Shown: piece after piece, positions 7,820 to 14,342 of the stretch
How the letters are laid out: every line of letters starts with the position of its first letter
Numbering within the stretch: position 1 is the first letter of the stretch
Assembly (NCBI GenBank): GCA_050874365.1
Contig: JBNMKN010000015.1
Location: 1-22,616 of the forward strand
Reading direction: 5' to 3'
Origin: Eshraghiella sp050874365
Lineage (GTDB): Bacteria; Bacillota; Clostridia; Lachnospirales; Lachnospiraceae
Length of the DNA: 22,616 nt
Translations under genes and position numbers: made by a program
Notes under the pieces: model-generated
The model's input: the letters and a program-made list of their open reading frames with translations, nothing else
What the model was told of the DNA's origin: nothing
The model's database searches: none

Positions 7820-9154
7820 TTGGAAAATATAATCTTAAATTTATCAAAGTACATATTGGTTTTCCTGATGCTTTTGTATACTTACCTGTGCTTCAGGATT
7901 AATACCATTTCATCATACAAGAAGAACAAAGGACATGTTATCGCACAGAAAGTATTTATCATGCTTATTTTTGCTGTGTGTTATGCACTGATTTTATATC
8001 ATGATTTCAGCCTTATAACATTTTTATGCCTTGCACTGGAACTTATTTACCTGATATTTTTTCCTATACTTTTTAAAGTCATTTATCCGAAATCATCGGA
8101 TGTCATAACCAATAATATGACATTTATGCTTGCTCTCGGTTTTGTAATGATTGAAAGACTGGCTCCGGGCAATGCCATAAAGCAGTTTGGAATTGTTATG
8201 GCAGGAAGTGTTCTTTTTTTCTTTATACCGGTATTTTTCAGGAAAAAAGAAGCTGTTATAAAGGCAAAGTATGTATATGCCATCGTGGGTATTATTCTGC
8301 TTGCCATAACTCTTGTTCTCGGTAAGACAAGCTTCGGTGCCAATCTTTCCTTTACCATAGCGGGACTTACGTTCCAGCCTTCAGAGTTTGTAAAAATACT
8401 TTTTGTACTTTTTGTTGCGTCAATGTTATCAAAAGCTGCGGGATTTAAAGAGATACTTATATCTGCAATTTTTGCTTTTGCGCATATCATAATCCTTGTT
8501 CTGTCAACGGACCTTGGAGCAGCTTTGATTTTCTTCGTGGTATATCTGATAATGATATATATTGCTTCCGGAAAGTTGGCATATCTGCTTACGGGTTTTG
8601 CGGCAGGAGCGGGAGCGTCAGTTGTGGCATATCACCTTTTTGCCCATATAAGGGTAAGAGTCAGTGTGTGGCTTAATCCATGGGCTGATATAGATAGTAA
8701 GGGATACCAGATAACACAGTCCTTATTTGCAATCGGAACCGGCGGATGGTTCGGTATGGGGCTTTACGGCGGACTTCCAACATCAATACCTGTAGTCAGC
8801 AAGGATTTTGTATTTTCTGCAATCGCAGAGGAATTCGGGCTTATATTTGCAATATGTGTGGCGTTTGTGTGCGTAAGTATTTTCCTTGAAATAATGAAAA
8901 ACGCTACGTTATGCAAGGATATGTTTAATAAACTGATTGCGGCGGGAATCGGTGTACTGTATATTTTCCAATGCTTCCTTACAATCGGCGGCGTTACCAA
9001 ATTTATTCCTTCCACAGGAGTCACATTGCCGTTTGTAAGCTACGGAGGAAGTTCTATCTTAAGTTCACTTATCATGTTTGCCATTGTGCAGACTGTATGT
9101 ATGAAAGTAAGGGAGGATATCGATGAAAAAGAAATCAGAAAATCGAAAGAATAA
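7820..9154 (+). CDS. FtsW/RodA/SpoVE-family peptidoglycan glycosyltransferase
   Basis: This is a SEDS-family lipid II polymerase of 444 residues with about ten or more membrane helices. Family signatures are FQPSEFVKILFV (about 189-200), LNPWADIDSKGYQITQSLFAIGTGGWFG (starting near 290), SKDFVFSAIAEEFG and STGVTLPFVSYGGSSI. It probably works with the transpeptidase encoded immediately downstream, as in RodA-PbpA or FtsW-FtsI pairs; RodA, FtsW and SpoVE roles cannot be separated from sequence alone. The start is TTG 7820, 2 bases after the U32 stop, with AAGAGGAG at 7802-7809; the next in-frame ATG at 7868 would cut the first helix. The last 32 bases overlap the PBP gene. Confidence 0.9.
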   Translation: MENIILNLSKYILVFLMLLYTYLCFRINTISSYKKNKGHVIAQKVFIMLIFAVCYALILYHDFSLITFLCLALELIYLIFFPILFKVIYPKSSDVITNNMTFMLALGFVMIERLAPGNAIKQFGIVMAGSVLFFFIPVFFRKKEAVIKAKYVYAIVGIILLAITLVLGKTSFGANLSFTIAGLTFQPSEFVKILFVLFVASMLSKAAGFKEILISAIFAFAHIIILVLSTDLGAALIFFVVYLIMIYIASGKLAYLLTGFAAGAGASVVAYHLFAHIRVRVSVWLNPWADIDSKGYQITQSLFAIGTGGWFGMGLYGGLPTSIPVVSKDFVFSAIAEEFGLIFAICVAFVCVSIFLEIMKNATLCKDMFNKLIAAGIGVLYIFQCFLTIGGVTKFIPSTGVTLPFVSYGGSSILSSLIMFAIVQTVCMKVREDIDEKEIRKSKE

Positions 9155-10550
9155 TAAAAGCATAATTGTTTCAACTCTGATATTTGTCGTTACGTTTATC
9201 GCAATGGCAGGATATCTTATATATTTTAACCTGACACAGGCAGAGTCTATTATTAACAATTCTTACAATAAAAGACAGGGCATACTTTCACGCCGTACAA
9301 TAAGAGGCTCGATTTTGTCGGATGATAAGACAAAGCTTGCGGTTACCAATGTGGATGATGATGGCAACGAGACAAGATATTATCCTTATTCCGGGCTGTT
9401 TTCACATACAATAGGATATCTTAATAACGGCGGATACGGTCTTGAAAGTTTGTATGGATATTATATGCTTCATTCCAACCAGAATTTTTTTGAACAGATT
9501 GGAAATGACTTATCCGGTAACAGAAATACCGGGGACAATGTTGTAACCACCCTTAATGTGGGACTTCAGAAAGCCTGTTATGATGCTCTCGGAAGCAACA
9601 GAGGAGCGGTTATAGTCATGGAACCGTCAACGGGGAAAATCCTTGCAATGGTTTCCAAACCTGATTTTGACCCTAATACGCTTGCTGCCAACTGGAGCCA
9701 GATAACGGGAGAGGGAAGCGATTCCGTACTTGTAAACAGGGCAACTCAGGGACTTTATCCTCCCGGCTCTACATTTAAGCTTATTACAATGCTAGAGTAT
9801 CTTAGGGAACATAAAAACGATTACAGCCAGTATCATTATATATGTGACGGCACATACGAGCTTGGAGAGAACACAATTAACTGCGTAAGGACAACTGCAC
9901 ACGGCGATGTGGATTTATTTTCTTCCCTTGCAGTCTCATGTAACTGTTCTTTTATTAATATAGGATTGTCGCTAGACCTTGACAGCTACAAAAAAACTGC
10001 TGAGAATATGTTATTCAATAAGGAACTTCCGACCAACCTTGAATATAATAAGAGCAGATTTGTCCTTAACAGTGAATCATCTGAGTGGGATATTGCCCAA
10101 ACGTCTTTCGGACAGGGAAAAACAGTTATAACACCGTTTCATCTTGCACTTATTACATGCACAATTGCCAATAACGGGACTTTGATGAAACCATACCTTG
10201 TGTCCTCCGTTGAAAGCACTAACGGTATGACTGTCAAGAAGTTCAAAGAAGAAAAATATGACACATTGATTACCGAAAATGAAGCCTCTCTTTTGAAAAA
10301 AGGTATGGAACAGGTTGTAAAGGACAGCTTTTCATGGCTTTACGGAGGCGTGGAATATACACTTGCGGCAAAATCAGGCTCTGCCCAGTACGGAACGGAA
10401 GGATATGAACACTCACTTTATGCAAGCTTTTCACCTGCCGATAATCCTGAAATAGCCGTAGTAGCGGTAGTTGAGGGCGGACCACAGAGAAATACAACTG
10501 CGGCAGAAGTTACAAAACAGATATATGATTATTATTACAGCAATAAATGA
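9123..10550 (+). CDS. Class B penicillin-binding protein (transpeptidase)
   Basis: This is a 475-residue transpeptidase that cross-links peptidoglycan outside the membrane. One N-terminal helix (about 13-36) anchors it, then a short non-catalytic region contains RRTIRGSIL. The transpeptidase domain carries the three active-site motifs: S216-TFK (in YPPGSTFK), S272-CN (S-x-N) and K417-SG. The KSG in place of the common KTG also occurs in pneumococcal PBP2x, so the enzyme should be active. It is short for a class B PBP and resembles the PbpA type that pairs with RodA-like proteins. Start ATG 9123 follows GGGAGG at 9111-9116 and lies inside the end of the SEDS gene, indicating translational coupling. 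The next gene has its own promoter. Confidence 0.9.
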   Translation: MKKKSENRKNNKSIIVSTLIFVVTFIAMAGYLIYFNLTQAESIINNSYNKRQGILSRRTIRGSILSDDKTKLAVTNVDDDGNETRYYPYSGLFSHTIGYLNNGGYGLESLYGYYMLHSNQNFFEQIGNDLSGNRNTGDNVVTTLNVGLQKACYDALGSNRGAVIVMEPSTGKILAMVSKPDFDPNTLAANWSQITGEGSDSVLVNRATQGLYPPGSTFKLITMLEYLREHKNDYSQYHYICDGTYELGENTINCVRTTAHGDVDLFSSLAVSCNCSFINIGLSLDLDSYKKTAENMLFNKELPTNLEYNKSRFVLNSESSEWDIAQTSFGQGKTVITPFHLALITCTIANNGTLMKPYLVSSVESTNGMTVKKFKEEKYDTLITENEASLLKKGMEQVVKDSFSWLYGGVEYTLAAKSGSAQYGTEGYEHSLYASFSPADNPEIAVVAVVEGGPQRNTTAAEVTKQIYDYYYSNK

Positions 10551-10579
10551 TTGATAAATGTCATAAAAAGTTGTATACT
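10551..10579 (+). promoter_or_regulatory. Promoter of NUDIX gene
   Basis: TTGATA at 10551-10556 and TATACT at 10574-10579 are separated by exactly 17 bases, starting directly after the PBP stop codon and 41 bases before the NUDIX ATG. Confidence 0.75.
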
Positions 10580-10620
10580 GTCAACAGGTTGTTTAGACAC
10601 ACCAGTTAGGAGAAATTGCA

Positions 10621-11058
10621 ATGACAGAGGCAACTAGTTGTGGCGGTGTGGTAATTTATAGAGGAAAGATTCTTCTTCTTTATAAGAATTATAAGAATAA
10701 GTACGAAGGCTGGGTGCTTCCTAAGGGAACGGTGGAAGCGGGCGAGAGCCATGAAGAGACGGCACTTCGTGAAGTGAAAGAGGAATCCGGTGCCAAGGGC
10801 AGGATTATGAAGTACATTGGCAAGAGCCAGTATACATTTAATGTTCCCGGTGACGTAATATGTAAGGATGTGCATTGGTATCTTATGATGTCACAGAATT
10901 ATTTCAGTAAACCTCAGCGTGAGGAATATTTTGAGGATTCGGGCTATTATAAGTTTCATGAAGCATATCATTTACTTAAGTTTTCCAATGAGCGTCAGAT
11001 TCTTGAAAAGGCTTATGATGAGTATCTTAACATGAAGCATAATGATTTATGGAAATAG
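10621..11058 (+). CDS. NUDIX hydrolase
   Basis: This 145-residue cytoplasmic protein has a perfect Nudix box, G36-x5-E42-x7-R50-E51-x-x-E54-E55-x-G57, which binds Mg2+ and cleaves nucleoside-diphosphate-linked substrates. The preceding GWVLPKG at about 30-36 is typical of this fold. The substrate cannot be deduced; candidates in this family include oxidised nucleotides and dinucleoside polyphosphates, and nothing in the flanks points to one. Start ATG 10621 follows TTAGGAGAAA at 10606-10615. It forms its own transcription unit, with a strong promoter upstream and a hairpin terminator after the stop. The C-terminal part is helical and charged, without a second recognisable domain. Confidence 0.9.
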   Translation: MTEATSCGGVVIYRGKILLLYKNYKNKYEGWVLPKGTVEAGESHEETALREVKEESGAKGRIMKYIGKSQYTFNVPGDVICKDVHWYLMMSQNYFSKPQREEYFEDSGYYKFHEAYHLLKFSNERQILEKAYDEYLNMKHNDLWK

Positions 11059-11085
11059 TGCTTAATATTACCACAGGTTTTACAT

Positions 11086-11114
11086 GGCATCATTCGTATG
11101 AATGGTGCCTTTAA
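11086..11114 (+). terminator. Intrinsic terminator after NUDIX gene
   Basis: GGCATCATTC at 11086-11095 pairs with GAATGGTGCC at 11100-11109 (10 bp, one G-T pair) around a GTAT loop, followed by TTTAA. It lies 27 bases after the NUDIX stop and before the tRNA promoter. Confidence 0.7.
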
Positions 11115-11135
11115 TAGTGTACTGATAAAAAACAG

Positions 11136-11164
11136 TTGCTTTTATCAAAATCCTATGATAATAT
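11136..11164 (+). promoter_or_regulatory. Promoter of tRNA-Leu
   Basis: TTGCTT at 11136-11141 and TAATAT at 11159-11164 are separated by 17 bases, with the -10 ending 10 bases before the tRNA. The inverted repeat GATAAAA (11124-11130) / TTTTATC (11140-11146) overlaps the -35 element. Confidence 0.65.
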
Positions 11165-11174
11165 ATAGAAGTTC

Positions 11175-11257
11175 GCAGGTGTGGCGGAATGGCAGACGCA
11201 GCAGACTCAAAATCTGCCGTTGGTGACAACATGCGGGTTCAAGTCCCGCCACCTGCA
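11175..11257 (+). tRNA. tRNA-Leu (anticodon CAA)
   Basis: This is a complete class II tRNA of 83 bases. The acceptor stem GCAGGTG (11175-11181) pairs perfectly with CACCTGC (11250-11256), with discriminator A at 11257. The anticodon stem GCAGA/TCTGC encloses the loop CTCAAAA, giving anticodon CAA, which reads UUG. The long variable arm forms a GTTG/CAAC stem with loop GTGA, as in leucine tRNAs. The T arm is GCGGG-TTCAAGT-CCCGC. The 3' CCA is not encoded and would be added by nucleotidyltransferase. It has its own promoter and terminator. Confidence 0.97.
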
Positions 11258-11261
11258 TTTT

Positions 11262-11288
11262 AAGTCAGACGTTTGTCTGACTTTTTTT
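11262..11288 (+). terminator. Intrinsic terminator after tRNA-Leu
   Basis: AAGTCAGAC (11262-11270) pairs with GTCTGACTT (11275-11283) around loop GTTT, with a run of seven T (11282-11288). It starts 5 bases after the tRNA and is a strong Rho-independent terminator. Confidence 0.9.
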
Positions 11289-11299
11289 GTGTCTAAATA

Positions 11300-11328
11300 T
11301 TGAAAAAAATGTATATAAATGGTACAAT
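11300..11328 (+). promoter_or_regulatory. Promoter of membrane protein gene
   Basis: TTGAAA at 11300-11305 and TACAAT at 11323-11328 are 17 bases apart, placing transcription start near 11335 and ruling out translation from the in-frame ATG at 11319. Confidence 0.75.
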
Positions 11329-11357
11329 TATTACAAAATTTTTTAGGAGAAAAAGGA

Positions 11358-12143
11358 ATGAAAAAATCAGAAAAGACTGCAGGCATAAGTTTTTTGCTTG
11401 TAGCAGCATTTTATATCGGTATGTACGCACTTGGAGGAGTCAGCGAAATCAGAATTACTGATGCTTCCGTTGTGAAAAGTATCGTTCTTATTGCAGCATT
11501 TGCTTTGATGGGTGTGGCTTTTCTTGCCAATCTTCATTACGTTGCGGTCGGGGCAGCGTTAGTTGTAGCGGTACTTATGGGAATATCGGCAGGTCATGGT
11601 ATTTACGCATATGCGGAAATTGGTCTGTTCAGGTACATATTTGACTGGCAGGGAATGAGTTCGCTTCTTTTATTAGGATATATTACATATCCTTTGGGAA
11701 TGACCCTTGCAGCAGTAACTATGATAATCAATATTATCAGAAATAACATTAAGAAGGAGACTTCGGGTCTTGTTTCACTTACTGTTATTTTTATACTTAT
11801 TTCGACAGTGCCTATGATTGTATACATTGTATACTGTCTTGCCGTACTTCACTTTAATTTAAGCGGAACCGGTAAAGCAGGTCCTGCACTTATTATGATG
11901 TTGGGACTTTTTATATGCTATATTACAGGATTTATAGCAGGTTCCCGTACATATAAGCTTACAATGACAAAACGTAATAACTATGTACCATATAACGATA
12001 TTGATTTAAATAATCCATACGCAACTTCAGGTTCAGATCCTTTAAGCAACAACGGAAGTGCTAATCCATACGCAGCTTCACAGACAGAACGTAAGTATTA
12101 TGAACCTAATAAAGACGTATCGGATTATAATAGCCAGAAGTAA
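11358..12143 (+). CDS. Uncharacterised multi-pass membrane protein with NPYA tail
   Basis: I do not recognise this protein. The 261-residue product has about six membrane helices in residues 8-207 (for example GISFLLVAAFYIGMYALGG and VIFILISTVPMIVYIVYCLAVL). A hydrophilic C-terminal tail of about 50 residues follows, rich in Asn, Ser, Pro and Tyr. The tail contains a short repeat, NNPYATS and ANPYAAS, separated by 13 residues, and ends in a charged segment. No enzymatic motif is visible. I chose ATG 11358 because AGGAG at 11345-11349 is well spaced and the upstream in-frame ATG at 11319 falls inside the promoter. It forms a single-gene unit, bounded by the tRNA terminator upstream and its own terminator downstream. 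The tail could be a binding site for a partner protein, but this is only inference. Confidence 0.75.
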   Translation: MKKSEKTAGISFLLVAAFYIGMYALGGVSEIRITDASVVKSIVLIAAFALMGVAFLANLHYVAVGAALVVAVLMGISAGHGIYAYAEIGLFRYIFDWQGMSSLLLLGYITYPLGMTLAAVTMIINIIRNNIKKETSGLVSLTVIFILISTVPMIVYIVYCLAVLHFNLSGTGKAGPALIMMLGLFICYITGFIAGSRTYKLTMTKRNNYVPYNDIDLNNPYATSGSDPLSNNGSANPYAASQTERKYYEPNKDVSDYNSQK

Positions 12144-12153
12144 CGATAAGTAG

Positions 12154-12176
12154 AAGCCCTTAGATAAGGGCTTTTT
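12154..12176 (+). terminator. Intrinsic terminator after membrane protein gene
   Basis: AAGCCCTT (12154-12161) pairs with AAGGGCTT (12166-12173) around loop AGAT, followed by T residues to 12176. It lies 11 bases after the stop. Confidence 0.85.
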
Positions 12177-12204
12177 ACCTTTTCATGATAAAGGGAGCGA
12201 TATA

Positions 12205-13977
12205 ATGAAATCAGATAAAATAAAGAGAATTTTAATAACCGTAATCACGCTTGCTTATGTAGCAATCGGATTTATATACCAGCACAGATATAATGACGAA
12301 ACAGAAAAAACTGAGCGAATTAATATATCAGGAACTTATCAGGAGACAGAAGATGATTTACCGGTGGCATTTAATTCTTCTGAAGACATCAGAAGTGACG
12401 GTTACAGACAACTTATAGTAAAAGGACATTTTGATACGGATATAGATAAAGACGTTAAGATATCCTGTCCTGTGGTAAGAACCACTATTACTATGAAAAT
12501 TAATGGAGAAGAGTGTGTAAAGACACCCAAAGATGCATTTGTCCGATGGATTAGGTTTAACTCACCGGGAATAACCAAAGACGATGATGTGGAAATAATT
12601 ATTGAGCCTATAAGTAAAAAATACAGTGATGACAGTTACACTTACTTTCTGAAAAATATATATGCAGGTTCCGAGACTGAACTGTTAAGAATAAAGTTAG
12701 AAGAAAACTGGTATAACATTCTTATAGGAATAGTTACTTTTTCCCTTGGCGTAGGGTTTGCGGTAGTACAGATTGTTTTTTCTGCATTTAAGTTTAATGG
12801 CGGCAGAAACTATGAATCCTGTGCATTGCTTCTGATATGCGGAAGTGTATTTTCATTTATTAATTATGACTATATATCTTTCCTTTTCGGTAAGACTGCA
12901 TTTATGAATGCAATTGATTTTATAAGTAAGATTCTGTTCTGTGGATTTTTATTTTTGTATCTCCAGAAATTTATTACAGACAGGAAGTGCCGCATAGCTT
13001 CGGATGTTTTATTTTCGATATGGTTAGGCGTGTATGTAGTGTGTCTTGTAAGAAGAATTATGTCAATAATGCCTTATGTGTACACGGTGGATATGGTGAT
13101 AGTGGGAATAATGGCTATACTCATAGGACATGAGGTTATTTTTCATATTAACTATCTGAAAGAGCGCAATAAACAATCTCTGCCGATAATGGCATCTACC
13201 ATGGTGCTTTGTGTTGCCGCATTGTTTGAGATGATACTTTATATTGTAAAAAGAAAGTTTATCAGAGAGATTTTTTCTACGGGTCTCCTTATATTTGGAA
13301 TAATTAATTTCATAGATATGGTTAAAATCAGTAAAAAGACCGTTGAGAAATCGATTCAGGCAAAAGACCTTGAAAAACAGCTCGTAAACAGCAGAATGGA
13401 ATTACTCGTAGGTCAGATAAGACCTCATTTTGTATTCAATGCTTTAAATGTAATAGAGGATATGTGCGTAAAGGAACCTGAGAAAGCAAAGACTGCCCTT
13501 GAACATTTTTCAACATATATGAAAGCCAATATGAATTCACTGGCTGACAGGCGTGTAATACCTTTTGAAAAAGAAATGGAGCATGTGGAAAGTTATCTTT
13601 ACATAGAGATGCTTCGTAAAGGAGACCTTTTAAAAGTAGAATATAATCTTGAAGTAACAGATTTTAATATTCCGCCTCTCGCCGTACAGACGCTTGTTGA
13701 AAATGCGGTAAAACACGGAATGAAAGGCAAAGATGGAGTTGAAGTAATATCAATAACAACATATCTTAAAAATAATACGATATATGTTATAGTAGAGGAC
13801 AATGGTGTAGGATTTGACATTAATTATCGTCCCGATGACGGAAGAAAACATATAGGAATCAATAATACGGTTGCGCGAATCAAAAATATGGTAAACGGAA
13901 AAGTTACCATTGAAAGCGTTATTACAGAGGGGACTAAAGTAACGATTGCAATACCTGCTTCAGGTATAGTATCATAA
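12205..13977 (+). CDS. LytS/YesM-type sensor histidine kinase with 7-TM input module
   Basis: This 590-residue membrane kinase probably phosphorylates a separate response regulator. A first helix (about 9-25) is followed by an extracytoplasmic beta-rich domain (about 26-168), then seven membrane helices (about 169-372), a short coiled coil (375-395) and the kinase core. The layout resembles 7TMR-DISM receptors. The His_kinase motif QIRPHFVFNALNVIEDM carries the phosphoacceptor H408; the ATPase part has LVENAVKHG (N box), VEDNGVGFD (G1) and HIGINNTVARI (G2). All key residues are present. Start ATG 12205 follows AAGGGAG at 12191-12197. No response regulator gene adjoins it: the next genes, 24 and 11 bases apart, are a zinc-finger membrane protein and polA. 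No clear promoter is visible between the preceding terminator and the start. Confidence 0.88.
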   Translation: MKSDKIKRILITVITLAYVAIGFIYQHRYNDETEKTERINISGTYQETEDDLPVAFNSSEDIRSDGYRQLIVKGHFDTDIDKDVKISCPVVRTTITMKINGEECVKTPKDAFVRWIRFNSPGITKDDDVEIIIEPISKKYSDDSYTYFLKNIYAGSETELLRIKLEENWYNILIGIVTFSLGVGFAVVQIVFSAFKFNGGRNYESCALLLICGSVFSFINYDYISFLFGKTAFMNAIDFISKILFCGFLFLYLQKFITDRKCRIASDVLFSIWLGVYVVCLVRRIMSIMPYVYTVDMVIVGIMAILIGHEVIFHINYLKERNKQSLPIMASTMVLCVAALFEMILYIVKRKFIREIFSTGLLIFGIINFIDMVKISKKTVEKSIQAKDLEKQLVNSRMELLVGQIRPHFVFNALNVIEDMCVKEPEKAKTALEHFSTYMKANMNSLADRRVIPFEKEMEHVESYLYIEMLRKGDLLKVEYNLEVTDFNIPPLAVQTLVENAVKHGMKGKDGVEVISITTYLKNNTIYVIVEDNGVGFDINYRPDDGRKHIGINNTVARIKNMVNGKVTIESVITEGTKVTIAIPASGIVS

Positions 13978-14001
13978 TCAGATAAGCGAGGATGATTATT
14001 T

Positions 14002-14331
14002 ATGGAATGTCGTGATTTTCAAAAGTTAATACCTAAAATAATAGATGATGATATTCCTGAAGAGGATTTGGAAAAAGTGCTTGAACATGTAAAATCCTGC
14101 AAGGATTGTTATGACGAAATGGAAATATATTATGTGCTTAAGTACGGTTTCGGTGAAGATGACAATAACGATAATTTGAATTTTGTCGGGCTGTTAGATA
14201 AGAAAATTACCGGACTTGAGAAGAAAAGCCACTATTACGAGATGGCAAAATCTCTTTATGAAGCTGTGTATATAATCAGCAATACGGCGGTTTTCGGGGC
14301 GCTTATTTATATATTATTTAAGATTTTTTAA
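14002..14331 (+). CDS. Zf-HC2-type zinc-finger membrane protein
   Basis: This 109-residue protein has an N-terminal zf-HC2-like zinc-binding motif with C3 and the H-x3-C-x2-C cluster (EHVKSCKDC, about 28-36). This is the layout of anti-sigma factor ZAS domains. A charged middle part (Asp/Asn-rich at about 50-60) follows, then a C-terminal membrane helix (about 88-107). There is no sigma factor gene next to it, so an anti-sigma role cannot be claimed; its placement 24 bases after the sensor kinase gene suggests they act together. The ribosome site GCGAGGA is at 13986-13992. polA follows after 11 bases. Function unknown. Confidence 0.7.
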   Translation: MECRDFQKLIPKIIDDDIPEEDLEKVLEHVKSCKDCYDEMEIYYVLKYGFGEDDNNDNLNFVGLLDKKITGLEKKSHYYEMAKSLYEAVYIISNTAVFGALIYILFKIF

Positions 14332-14342
14332 TTGGAGAAATT

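Noticed and set aside
11319..11357. Start of the membrane protein at ATG 11319
   Set aside because: The ATG lies within the promoter spacer and just before the -10 TACAAT; ATG 11358 has a proper ribosome site.
14002..14331. Anti-sigma factor
   Set aside because: The zinc motif is similar, but there is no ECF sigma factor gene next to it, so the role is left open.
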